Notes: generated by a model from the letters alone, not told the origin. A stretch of 5,239 nucleotides of DNA from Nitrospinota bacterium (GCA_003506735.1 DNYS01000159.1:1-5239); one strand, 5' to 3'. Positions 1 through 5,132 are shown, counted from the first letter of the stretch. Numbers and translations: made by a program.

Positions 1-49
1 GACCTCCTGCTCCCGAAGCAGGCGCGCTACCAAGCTGCGCTACGCCCCG
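1..49 (-). tRNA. tRNA-Pro (anticodon CGG), 3' part cut off by window edge
   Basis: Read on the minus strand from position 49, the sequence begins CGGGGCGTAGCGCAG, the usual start of a bacterial proline tRNA. The D arm (GCGC...GCGC) follows, then the anticodon arm CCTGC-TTCGGGA-GCAGG. In the 7-base loop the anticodon is CGG, which reads the proline codon CCG. The window ends in the variable loop, so the T arm and 3' acceptor strand are missing. Over the shared 49 bases it matches about 40 positions of the complete proline tRNA at 5011-5087. It begins only 10 bases after the pcm stop codon, and no separate promoter fits in that gap. It is therefore probably cut out of the surE-pcm transcript (inference). 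Confidence 0.93.
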
Positions 50-59
50 TCAATGCATC

Positions 60-749
60 TCAGCCGTCCTCGCTCCAGCCGTGGCGGCCGATGAGCTTGA
101 CGAACTTGCATTTGACAATTTTTCCCGGCTTATCGAAACGTCCGTCCGGCCTTTTTACGTACTGGGCCAGGGTTTGCCCTTTTTCCCCGCCGACGGGCAT
201 CACCAGGCATCCGCCCGGCTTTAATTGCTCCAGCCAGGGAGCCGGGGGCTCGGGCGAGGACGCCGCCGACAGAATCGCGTCGAACGGCCCCTCGTCGGCC
301 CATCCGAAGCTTCCATCCATCACCCGGAGGAGAAAGTTCGTACAGCCGAGTTTTTCCAGGCGCGAGCGGGCGGCATCGGCCAGCCGGGAGATGCGTTCGA
401 TGGCTCGGACGGCTCCCGCCAGTTCCGCCAGAAGGGCCGTAACGTATCCTGTTCCCGCTCCAATCTCAAGCACTTTTTCCCCTCCGCGCAATCCGAGAGC
501 CTGGAGGCTCACCGCCACCATGTAGGGCTGGGAGATGGTTTGGGCGCTTCCGATGGGAAGGGCGCGATCGGAGTAGGCTTTGTCGTGGAACACGTCGGGG
601 ACGAACAAATGGCGCGGCACCCGCCGCATGGCGGCGAGCACGCGCTTGTCCTTCACGCCCCGCGCAATAATTTGATTCTGAATCATCTCCTCGAGCGGGC
701 GCACCCAGCGGTCCTCGGCCCTCCCCTGCCCGGGCGTTTGGCGGTTCAT
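60..749 (-). CDS. pcm: Protein-L-isoaspartate O-methyltransferase
   Basis: This cytoplasmic repair enzyme transfers a methyl group from S-adenosylmethionine to abnormal L-isoaspartyl residues in ageing proteins. The 229-residue product shows the family marks in order: SAQTISQPY (about residues 68-76) near the substrate site, SAM-binding motif I VLEIGAGTGYVTALLA (93-108), the acidic E118 that ends the second strand, MDG (144-146), LKPGG (176-180) and the C-terminal VKLIGRHGW (217-225). The length is close to the family norm of about 210-230. The chosen ATG (747-749) overlaps the surE TGA as ATGA, which suggests translational coupling, and GGA lies 7 bases upstream. An alternative ATG at 759-761 adds four residues and has GGTGA 9 bases before it, so the exact start is uncertain. 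The order surE-pcm is conserved in many proteobacteria, where nlpD and rpoS often follow; here a proline tRNA follows instead. Confidence 0.95.
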   Translation of the reverse strand: MNRQTPGQGRAEDRWVRPLEEMIQNQIIARGVKDKRVLAAMRRVPRHLFVPDVFHDKAYSDRALPIGSAQTISQPYMVAVSLQALGLRGGEKVLEIGAGTGYVTALLAELAGAVRAIERISRLADAARSRLEKLGCTNFLLRVMDGSFGWADEGPFDAILSAASSPEPPAPWLEQLKPGGCLVMPVGGEKGQTLAQYVKRPDGRFDKPGKIVKCKFVKLIGRHGWSEDG

Positions 750-1501
750 TCGAACGTCCATTTTTCGATGTCACCCATGAAATCGAAATCCGTCATGTCC
801 AAGCGGAGCGGGGTCACCGAGATGGCATTTTCGGTCACGGCCTCGAAATCGGTTCCGGGCTCTCGGACCCAGTTCAGGCCGCTTCCGCCGATCCAATAGT
901 ATTCGCGGCCCCGGGGGTCAACTTTTTCGACGATGCCATTCCCGTAGACACGCCTTCCCTGGCGGGTGACACGGACGCCCCGGCAGTCTTTCACGGGAAT
1001 GTTGGGCACGTTGACATTGAGGAGAACGCCCTCCCCCAGGCCGCGATCGAGGATCTCGCGCAAAATTTTCGGCGCAAAACTGGCCGCCAGTTCGAAATTC
1101 AAGGGCTCACCGTTCTCATGCACCAGGGAAATGGCGGCCGAGGGGACGCCGAGGAGGGTGGCCTCCATGGCCGCCGCGACGGTGCCGGAATAGGTGACGT
1201 CGTCGCCCAGGTTGCCCCCTTTGTTGATTCCCGAGAGGACGATGTTCGGCCGCCGGTCCTTGAACATGCCATTCAGGGCCAGATTGATGCAATCGGCCGG
1301 GGTGCCGTCCACGGCGAACCAATCATTCCCGGCGGATTGTATCCGCAAGGGGCGGTGGAGGGTCAGGGAATGGCTGGCCACGCTTTGCTCCCGATCGGGA
1401 GCGACAACGATGGTTTCGCCCAGGCCGGAGACGGCATCGTAGAGGGCGCGCAGGCCCTCTGAGGCTATTCCGTCATCGTTGGAAAGGAGTATTCGGACCA
1501 T
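746..1501 (-). CDS. surE: 5'/3'-nucleotidase SurE (survival protein)
   Basis: SurE is a metal-dependent phosphatase that removes phosphate from nucleoside 5'- and 3'-monophosphates and helps cells survive stationary phase. The 251-residue product has essentially the E. coli length. The metal ligands known for the family are all present: D9 and D10 in NDDG near the N-terminus, S40 in APDREQS, and N93 in LSGINKGGNLGDD. The conserved GTPADC (66-71) and YSGTVAAAMEA (104-114) also match. The ATG start gives the canonical opening MVRILLSNDDG. No good Shine-Dalgarno sequence precedes it; the nearest purine-rich stretch is inside the palindrome at 1519-1530. A near-consensus promoter lies about 45-70 bases upstream. 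The TGA stop overlaps the pcm start, so the two genes form one operon. Confidence 0.97.
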   Translation of the reverse strand: MVRILLSNDDGIASEGLRALYDAVSGLGETIVVAPDREQSVASHSLTLHRPLRIQSAGNDWFAVDGTPADCINLALNGMFKDRRPNIVLSGINKGGNLGDDVTYSGTVAAAMEATLLGVPSAAISLVHENGEPLNFELAASFAPKILREILDRGLGEGVLLNVNVPNIPVKDCRGVRVTRQGRRVYGNGIVEKVDPRGREYYWIGGSGLNWVREPGTDFEAVTENAISVTPLRLDMTDFDFMGDIEKWTFE

Positions 1502-1518
1502 GGATTTATGGGCGAAAA

Positions 1519-1530
1519 CCTATCGATAGG
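1519..1530. promoter_or_regulatory. Perfect 12-bp palindrome in the surE leader
   Basis: CCTATCGATAGG is a perfect palindrome without a spacer. It ends 18 bases before the surE ATG and, given the promoter at 1544-1572, starts about 7 bases after the expected transcription start. That is a typical place for a repressor operator. It could also be coincidence, since nothing else marks it as a known site. Confidence 0.4.
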
Positions 1531-1543
1531 GGCGTAAGTGGGG

Positions 1544-1572
1544 AATATAGAAGCCTCCGCCGGGAGCGTCAA
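1544..1572 (-). promoter_or_regulatory. Sigma-70-type promoter of surE-pcm
   Basis: On the minus strand, TTGACG (1572-1567) matches five of six bases of the -35 consensus. TATATT (1549-1544) matches five of six of the -10 consensus. The spacer is exactly 17 bases. Transcription would start near 1537, giving a leader of about 36 bases to the surE ATG. This is the best promoter in the window. It implies that surE-pcm, and perhaps the following tRNA, is transcribed independently of the small gene upstream. Confidence 0.7.
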
Positions 1573-1597
1573 TGGCACCTTGGAAAGGTTGTGGGCG

Positions 1598-1617
1598 CCC
1601 CCCCCCGCGGGGCGGGG
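1598..1617. repeat. C9 run joined to a GC palindrome, intergenic
   Basis: Nine consecutive C residues (1598-1606) run into the perfect 10-base palindrome CCCCGCGGGG (1603-1612), followed by CGGGG. The element lies between the small gene and the surE promoter, within the 246-base gap 1502-1747. It could form a very stable hairpin but is not followed by a T tract on either strand, so it is not an ordinary intrinsic terminator. The rest of the gap holds only the surE promoter, its palindrome and a short inverted repeat at 1577-1589 (ACCTT-GGA-AAGGT). I see no gene in it. Confidence 0.5.
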
Positions 1618-1747
1618 ATATCGCACGAGATAAAAATGTTGAATCGGAAGGGCTGGAGGCGCGAAACGGGAAAGGGGATTTGCGGCGTGAAAATAATATG
1701 CCCATGAAACGTTTGGACTTGGGCGGGCGCAAAGGGGGCGCCGGGGA

Positions 1748-1942
1748 TCAGGCGAAAATGTTGATGACACTCGGCATTTGGAGCGCATGGGCCGCGGACA
1801 GGGTGACGAGCGTTTTTCGGTCCGCGATTTGGTCGGTCGCGACCAGCTGGTTCTGCTTCGAGCGGGCATGCGCGACCGCACCGACAATCTCCGCAGGGCG
1901 GATACCCCTGGAAACGGCGATAAGCAAACTTGGATCGGCCAT
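1748..1942 (-). CDS. Unrecognised small protein, 64 residues
   Basis: I do not recognise this family. It is judged real mainly from its ribosome binding site: AGGAGG (1955-1950) sits 7 bases before the ATG, the strongest in the window. The product begins MADPSLLIAVSRGIRPAEI and ends ALQMPSVINIFA. It looks soluble, has no cysteine, signal peptide or obvious membrane segment, and is mostly predicted helical by eye. A central basic and polar stretch (HARSKQNQ, about residues 25-32) could belong to a nucleic-acid-binding helix, but no clear helix-turn-helix can be asserted. It lies 246 bases upstream of surE on the same strand and is divergent from metY. Its leader can fold into two tandem hairpins, the second hiding the ribosome binding site, so translation may be controlled. 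Overlapping open frames on the other strand have weaker support. Confidence 0.55.
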   Translation of the reverse strand: MADPSLLIAVSRGIRPAEIVGAVAHARSKQNQLVATDQIADRKTLVTLSAAHALQMPSVINIFA

Positions 1943-1950
1943 GACACTTC

Positions 1951-1965
1951 CTCCTCCCTGAGGAG
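1951..1965 (-). promoter_or_regulatory. Hairpin covering the ribosome binding site of the 64-codon gene
   Basis: On the minus strand, CTCCTC-AGG-GAGGAG forms a perfect 6-bp stem with a 3-base loop. The Shine-Dalgarno bases AGGAGG of the downstream gene lie in its right arm. A three-base loop is tight but possible. The same SD bases could pair instead with UUCUCCC upstream (minus strand 2006-2000), so two alternative folds exist. Confidence 0.45.
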
Positions 1966-1968
1966 ATA

Positions 1969-2002
1969 CCCCTCAAAGGGACGTGTCAGTTTCCCTAAGG
2001 GG
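1969..2002 (-). promoter_or_regulatory. Leader stem-loop upstream of the 64-codon gene
   Basis: Two nested 5-bp helices, CCCCT/AGGGG (outer) and AGGGA/TCCCT (inner), are separated by a small internal loop and close a 10-base loop (1982-1991). The element lies three bases from the hairpin that hides the ribosome binding site. There is no T tract, so it is not a simple terminator. It may be part of a cis-regulatory RNA. It does not match any riboswitch class I can recall. Confidence 0.4.
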
Positions 2003-2019
2003 AGAATACACCTACTCTC

Positions 2020-2028
2020 ATCTTATCA
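2020..2028 (-). promoter_or_regulatory. Possible extended -10 promoter of the 64-codon gene
   Basis: On the minus strand the bases read TGATAAGAT, an extended -10 element (TG, one base, then TAAGAT). The -35 region at the expected distance is poor. Transcription would start near 2013, giving a leader of about 70 bases that contains both hairpins described above. The site overlaps a direct repeat, CTTATC twice with one base between (2022-2034). Confidence 0.3.
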
Positions 2029-2082
2029 CTTATCGGCGCTTTTCCCACATTCATGAGAGCAAAAAGTAAAAAAAGTGCAAAA

Positions 2083-2088
2083 TATAAT
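2083..2088 (+). promoter_or_regulatory. Consensus TATAAT box in the AT-rich region before metY
   Basis: TATAAT matches the -10 consensus perfectly and is preceded by an A-rich stretch (2061-2082) that could act as an UP element. No recognisable -35 lies 16-18 bases upstream, so this is only a candidate. If used, it would start a metY transcript near 2095, inside the first inverted repeat (2093-2109), with a leader of about 210 bases. Confidence 0.3.
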
Positions 2089-2092
2089 TAAC

Positions 2093-2109
2093 ATTACAAA
2101 TAATGTAAT
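2093..2109. promoter_or_regulatory. Inverted repeat 1 of the metY upstream array
   Basis: ATTACA-AATAA-TGTAAT is a perfect 6-bp inverted repeat with a 5-base centre, typical in size for a dimeric regulator's operator. It shares the ACA...TGT core with the next palindrome at 2119-2129; the two centres are 23 bases apart. It lies just after a consensus TATAAT box. Confidence 0.45.
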
Positions 2110-2118
2110 ATCAAATAG

Positions 2119-2129
2119 ATACAATGTAT
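2119..2129. promoter_or_regulatory. Inverted repeat 2 of the metY upstream array
   Basis: ATACA-A-TGTAT is a perfect 5-bp inverted repeat around a single base. The ACA...TGT ends resemble those of the repeat at 2093-2109, but with a shorter centre. It also contains TACAAT, which resembles a -10 box, without a matching -35. Confidence 0.4.
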
Positions 2130-2133
2130 TAAC

Positions 2134-2150
2134 AGTAAATTGGATTTACT
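2134..2150. promoter_or_regulatory. Inverted repeat 3 of the metY upstream array
   Basis: AGTAAAT-TGG-ATTTACT is a perfect 7-bp inverted repeat with a 3-base centre, the longest of the three. Its centre is 18 bases from that of repeat 2. Its sequence differs from the other two, so it may be a separate site or a small hairpin in the transcript. The rest of the 364-base gene-free stretch 1943-2306 holds the leader elements of the small gene, a small TCTGG-GAA-CCAGA hairpin (2180-2192) and a weak promoter candidate. I see no further gene in it. Confidence 0.4.
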
Positions 2151-2232
2151 TTGTTTCGAAATATTCGCCCTACCTACTCTCTGGGAACCAGAAAACTCGC
2201 CTTCCTGAACCCCCCGCCCCGGGGAGCGATTC

Positions 2233-2261
2233 TTGCCATTCCGCCAAAATCGGTCAAATAT
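2233..2261 (+). promoter_or_regulatory. Weak promoter candidate close to metY
   Basis: TTGCCA (2233-2238) matches five of six bases of the -35 consensus. Seventeen bases later comes AAATAT (2256-2261), which matches only three of six for the -10. It would start transcription near 2268, about 39 bases before the metY ATG. I find no SAM-I, SAM-II or SAH riboswitch signature between here and the start codon. Confidence 0.25.
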
Positions 2262-2306
2262 ATGGAAACAAGCTATTTCCGGCCATCCACCAGACAGGGA
2301 AATTCC

Positions 2307-3635
2307 ATGACCCAAGAGAATCGCTTCACCACCTTCACCACCGGGGATGGGACGGCGCATGATTTTCGGTTCGAAACCCTCGCCCTCCACGCCGGCCAGC
2401 GCCCGGACGCCCTCACCGGCTCCCGGGCTGTTCCGATCCACCAAACCACCTCCTTTGTTTTCGAGGACACCCAGCATGCCGCGGGGTTATTCGCCCTCCA
2501 GGATTACGGCTACATCTATTCCCGGATCGGAAACCCCACGGTGGCCGTATTCGAGGAGCGGATGGCCACCCTGGAAAACGGGGTGGGCGCGCTGGCTACC
2601 AGTTCGGGCCAGGCGGCGCAGTTTCTCGCCTTTTTCACCCTCCTCGAGGCGGGCGATGAGATTGTTTCGGCGGCCACCCTGTACGGCGGAACCTACACCC
2701 AATTCGATGTCAGCTTCCGAAAATTCGGCTGGAACACCCGCTTCGTCGATCCCGACGACCCGGAGGCGTTTCGGCGGGCGGCAAACGATAATACCCGGGC
2801 ATTTTACTGCGAAACCATCGGAAACCCGCTATCAAACGTGGCGGATATTGAGATCATCGCCCAAATCGCACACGAGGTGGGCGTACCGCTCATCGTGGAC
2901 AATACCTTTGCCTCCCCCTACCTTTGCCGTCCCTTGGACTGGGGCGCGGACATTGTGGTCCACTCATCCACCAAATTCATCGGGGGGCACGGAACCAGCA
3001 TAGGCGGCGTCATCGTCGATTCCGGCCGATTTGACTGGGCAAACGGTAAGTTCGCCTCCATGGTCAACCCATCCAAGGGGTATCATGGCGTGAATTTCCA
3101 TGAAACTTTCGGGGAACTGGGGTACATCACCAAGGCCCGCACCGAGGGAATGCGGGACATGGGACCGTGTCCGAGCCCGTTCAATGCGTTCCTATTTCTT
3201 CAGGGCTTGGAAACTCTCCATCTTCGGATGGAGCGGCACTGCGAAAACGCTCAAAAAGTGGCGGAATTTCTCGCCCAAGACCCGAGGGTGACATTCACCA
3301 ACCATCCGGGACTGCCGGACAGCCCCTACCATGGACTGGCCCGAAAATATCTCTCCCCTGGATATGGTTCCGTGTTCTCGTTCGGGATTGAGGGCGGGTT
3401 CGAGGCCGCTGTCAAATTTATCGAAAAATTGGAGATTCACAGCCATTTGGCCAATGTGGGAGATGCGAAAAGCCTGATCATCCACCCCGCCTCCACAACA
3501 CATCGACAATTGAGCGAGGAGGATATGAAAGCGGGTAAAATTTCACAAGATTTGATCCGGATATCGGTGGGTATCGAGCATATCGATGATATCCTTTGGG
3601 ATCTGGATCAGGCGATTGCAGCGGCCAACGCCTGA
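2307..3635 (+). CDS. metY: O-acetylhomoserine sulfhydrylase (aminocarboxypropyltransferase), Cys/Met PLP enzyme family
   Basis: The enzyme is cytoplasmic and PLP-dependent. It joins sulfide (or methanethiol) to O-acetylhomoserine, giving homocysteine (or methionine) in direct-sulfhydrylation methionine synthesis. The 442-residue product is typical for the MetY branch, longer than the ~390 of cystathionine synthases and lyases. Family marks appear in order: FETLALHAGQRPD (22-34), YSRIGNPT (71-78) for phosphate contact from the neighbouring subunit, SSGQAA (99-104), Y126 in TLYGGTY, D198 in VDNTFASPYL, and K223 in SSTKFIGGHG as the Schiff-base lysine. MGPCPSPFNAFLFLQGLETL, HPASTTHRQL and RISVGIE follow near the C-terminus and are all conserved. 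The ATG at 2307 is chosen because it precedes the conserved region at the usual distance and has AGGGA upstream. A TTG at 2151 and an ATG at 2262 are in frame but lack ribosome binding sites. The CoA-binding gene follows after 34 bases. Specificity for acetyl- rather than succinyl-homoserine is inferred from the family only. Confidence 0.95.
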   Translation: MTQENRFTTFTTGDGTAHDFRFETLALHAGQRPDALTGSRAVPIHQTTSFVFEDTQHAAGLFALQDYGYIYSRIGNPTVAVFEERMATLENGVGALATSSGQAAQFLAFFTLLEAGDEIVSAATLYGGTYTQFDVSFRKFGWNTRFVDPDDPEAFRRAANDNTRAFYCETIGNPLSNVADIEIIAQIAHEVGVPLIVDNTFASPYLCRPLDWGADIVVHSSTKFIGGHGTSIGGVIVDSGRFDWANGKFASMVNPSKGYHGVNFHETFGELGYITKARTEGMRDMGPCPSPFNAFLFLQGLETLHLRMERHCENAQKVAEFLAQDPRVTFTNHPGLPDSPYHGLARKYLSPGYGSVFSFGIEGGFEAAVKFIEKLEIHSHLANVGDAKSLIIHPASTTHRQLSEEDMKAGKISQDLIRISVGIEHIDDILWDLDQAIAAANA

Positions 3636-3655
3636 CTGGCAGGCAGGCCTACCAC

Positions 3656-3660
3656 AGGAG
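3656..3660 (+). promoter_or_regulatory. Ribosome binding site that fixes a TTG start
   Basis: AGGAG lies 9 bases before the TTG at 3670. The open frame extends upstream into metY, but those candidate starts lack such a site and would create a long overlap. TTG is therefore the best start for the CoA-binding protein. Confidence 0.65.
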
Positions 3661-3669
3661 ACTCGTTCT

Positions 3670-4149
3670 TTGACAAATATTTCCTTTCAAGACCCCCAAA
3701 CGATCCGGCAAATCCTCACTCAAATGCGCCGAATTGCCGTGGTGGGAATTTCCGCAAACGAGGCCCGGCCCAGCTATTTCGTCGGCTACTACCTCAAGCG
3801 GATGGGGTTCGACTTGATTCCCGTGAATCCCCGATACGAGGAGGTCCTCGGGATTCCTTGTTATCCGAATCTGAGCGCCATTCCCGAACCGCCTGAGGTG
3901 GTGGATGTGTTTCGCCGGCCAGATGATGTGGGAGGCATTGTCGATGAGGCAATATCCGTGGGCGCGAAAGCGGTATGGCTCCAATTTGGCGTCGTGAACC
4001 GCAAAGAGGCCCTTCGGGCCCAAAATGCAGGTCTTTCGGTAGTGATGGACAGGTGTATGAAGATTGAGCATGGACGCTACAAAGGCAGCCTCCAATGGGC
4101 CGGAATGCGGACCGGCGTGATCACGGCCCGGAGGCTGATGCGGGGATGA
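3670..4149 (+). CDS. CoA-binding domain protein (YccU-like Rossmann fold)
   Basis: This is a small cytoplasmic protein of the CoA_binding_2 type, 159 residues counting from TTG and close to the family norm of about 140-150. The Rossmann fold is visible: RIAVVGISANEARPS (21-35) with the nucleotide-binding turn, the second strand DLIPVNPRY (48-56), VVDVFRRP (77-84), AVWLQFGVVN (101-110) and the conserved VVMDRCMKIEH (124-134) with Cys129. Family members bind coenzyme A, but no reaction is established. It begins 34 bases after the metY stop with its own ribosome binding site, so the two are probably one operon. CoA-binding proteins of this kind commonly sit beside metY and sometimes metX, which suggests a role around O-acetylhomoserine or acetyl-CoA metabolism (inference). 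No metX is present in the window. Confidence 0.9.
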   Translation: MTNISFQDPQTIRQILTQMRRIAVVGISANEARPSYFVGYYLKRMGFDLIPVNPRYEEVLGIPCYPNLSAIPEPPEVVDVFRRPDDVGGIVDEAISVGAKAVWLQFGVVNRKEALRAQNAGLSVVMDRCMKIEHGRYKGSLQWAGMRTGVITARRLMRG

Positions 4150-4177
4150 TTAGGCAAATAGACTTCCTCGGCGGCAC

Positions 4178-4206
4178 TTGCGAAATTAGCCGAATGTTCT
4201 TATAAA
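4178..4206 (+). promoter_or_regulatory. Promoter of the FecR-like gene
   Basis: TTGCGA (4178-4183) matches four of six bases of the -35 consensus. After exactly 17 bases comes TATAAA (4201-4206), which matches five of six for the -10. Transcription would start near 4213, leaving a leader of about 60 bases. It lies 28 bases after the stop of the CoA-binding gene, so the FecR-like gene is probably transcribed separately from the metY operon. Confidence 0.6.
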
Positions 4207-4210
4207 CATT
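4193..4210. promoter_or_regulatory. Inverted repeat across the -10 box of the FecR-like gene
   Basis: AATGTT-CTTATA-AACATT is a perfect 6-bp inverted repeat with a 6-base centre. It covers the TATAAA -10 box, so a protein bound here would block RNA polymerase. It is a plausible operator; no known regulator family is recognised from the sequence. Confidence 0.45.
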
Positions 4211-4220
4211 TATGTGGTGG

Positions 4221-4238
4221 GACGCCCGCCGGGGCGTC
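4221..4238 (+). promoter_or_regulatory. Strong GC hairpin in the leader of the FecR-like gene
   Basis: GACGCCC-GCCG-GGGCGTC is a perfect 7-bp stem with a 4-base loop. It lies 8-25 bases after the predicted transcription start. There is no T tract on either strand, so it is not a standard intrinsic terminator for the metY operon. It may protect the 5' end of the message or slow RNA polymerase. No better terminator for the metY operon is seen between 4150 and 4272. Confidence 0.5.
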
Positions 4239-4272
4239 ATGAGATTCATCCCGGCCGCCGACCAAGGGTAAA

Positions 4273-4953
4273 ATGGAAAGGCCTCCCTTGCATAAAAATT
4301 CTCTCTTCCGGTTGTATATTTTTGTTTTTCTCCTCTCAATCGCAATGCCCGCTTTTTCCGCAGATTTCAAATCGTCCATGGTCCGCCCCCTCATGGGAAA
4401 TCCGGTGGTGGTGTCCATCGAGGGTGTTCCTCTTCAGATGAAGGGCCGAATGGTGTTGAACTCGAACGAGAGAATTCGAACCGGCTCAAGGGATAGGGTT
4501 CTCATCCAAATCTCGGGAAATAAAAACTGCCAGTTTATTCTGGAGCCAAAGAGTATCCTTGAATTTGGCGGAATAATTTCGCGCCACTCCTATCGCGCTT
4601 ACCTCCTCAAAGGTGTAATGAGCGTTCGAAACGCCGCCTGCAAAGTCATAGTTGACGTCAGAACTGATGAGGGCCGCCTTCACGGGCAAAACTCGATCTT
4701 TTCATTAGAAGCAACCGGCGGAACCACGACGGTCCAATTGAAGCGCGGAAGTATGCGGTTTTTTATTGGGAGCGAGTCAATTCTCCTGCGGGCCATGACC
4801 CGGACCACGATATCTCGAACTGGAATCCACCGAATTTCATCGGTTAGCGGGAAGCATCGAGGACGCTCCCCCTCCCAGCAGCCCAATGCACTCCCTGGCC
4901 GAATGCTGAAGGGCGGGATCTCTCCTGTTTCGGCGACGGTCATGCGGCCTTGA
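4273..4953 (+). CDS. Exported FecR-domain-like protein
   Basis: The 226-residue product starts with a clear signal peptide: basic residues, then the hydrophobic stretch LYIFVFLLSIAMPAF (14-28), with a likely cut after A30 (AFSA/DF). The mature part (about 35-180) is beta-rich and resembles the FecR domain: GRMVLNSNERIRTGSRDRVL (58-77) fits its repeated turn, with a raised-threshold glycine and the TGS motif, and CQFILEPKSILEF, LLKGVMSV and TVQLKRGSMRFF follow. Two cysteines (C86, C123) could form a disulfide in the periplasm. The tail (about 182-226) is basic and probably disordered. FecR domains sense or bind ligands at the envelope, often with a sigma factor partner, but none is in the window, so this is an orphan whose role is unknown. 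The ATG has AAGGG about four bases away, rather close. Upstream lie a separate promoter and a hairpin. The family call is by motif only. Confidence 0.75.
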   Translation: MERPPLHKNSLFRLYIFVFLLSIAMPAFSADFKSSMVRPLMGNPVVVSIEGVPLQMKGRMVLNSNERIRTGSRDRVLIQISGNKNCQFILEPKSILEFGGIISRHSYRAYLLKGVMSVRNAACKVIVDVRTDEGRLHGQNSIFSLEATGGTTTVQLKRGSMRFFIGSESILLRAMTRTTISRTGIHRISSVSGKHRGRSPSQQPNALPGRMLKGGISPVSATVMRP

Positions 4954-4978
4954 CGAATGCGCCTTCCTCGCTTAAACA
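4950..4978 (+). promoter_or_regulatory. Possible promoter of tRNA-Pro(GGG)
   Basis: TTGACG (4950-4955) matches five of six bases of the -35 consensus and overlaps the stop codon of the FecR-like gene. A poor -10 lies at the right distance: TTAAAC with a 16-base spacer or TAAACA with 17. It would leave a leader of about 25-30 bases before the tRNA. Read-through from the FecR-like gene, only 57 bases upstream, is an alternative source of the transcript. Confidence 0.35.
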
Positions 4979-5010
4979 ACCTGTTGCTCTGAAACTTTGA
5001 ATAAACCGGT

Positions 5011-5087
<77 letters not shown>

Positions 5088-5095
5088 TTAAAATC

Positions 5096-5132
5096 AACGG
5101 GTTACGGGTAATGCCGTTCCCGTTATTTTTTT
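5096..5132 (+). terminator. Intrinsic terminator after tRNA-Pro
   Basis: A nested stem is formed by AACGGG/CCCGTT (5096-5101 with 5119-5124) outside and ACGG/CCGT (5104-5107 with 5114-5117) inside. It closes a 6-base loop and is followed by A and seven T residues (5126-5132). Both arms pair perfectly apart from a small internal loop. This is the clearest rho-independent terminator in the window and ends the tRNA transcript. Confidence 0.85.

Noticed and set aside
91..899. Long plus-strand open frames (91-525 and 225-899) across pcm and the end of surE
   Set aside because: They lie antisense to two clearly identified genes, and their products show no family motifs; high GC leaves the opposite strand open.
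1465..1976. Longer minus-strand frames (1465-1947, 1569-1976) and a plus-strand frame (1572-1961) around the small gene
   Set aside because: Their products are rich in Arg, Pro and Ser, as expected of shadow frames. The 64-codon frame alone has a strong ribosome binding site at the right distance.
2151..2306. N-terminal extension of metY from TTG 2151 or ATG 2262
   Set aside because: Neither has a ribosome binding site, and the extension is not part of the conserved MetY fold; 2151 also lies at the end of an inverted repeat.
2160..2306. SAM or SAH riboswitch before metY
   Set aside because: Expected for a methionine gene, but none of the conserved core segments of the SAM-I, SAM-II or SAH classes could be found by eye.
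4221..4238. Intrinsic terminator of the metY operon
   Set aside because: The stem is strong but no T tract follows on either strand, and it lies downstream of the next gene's promoter.
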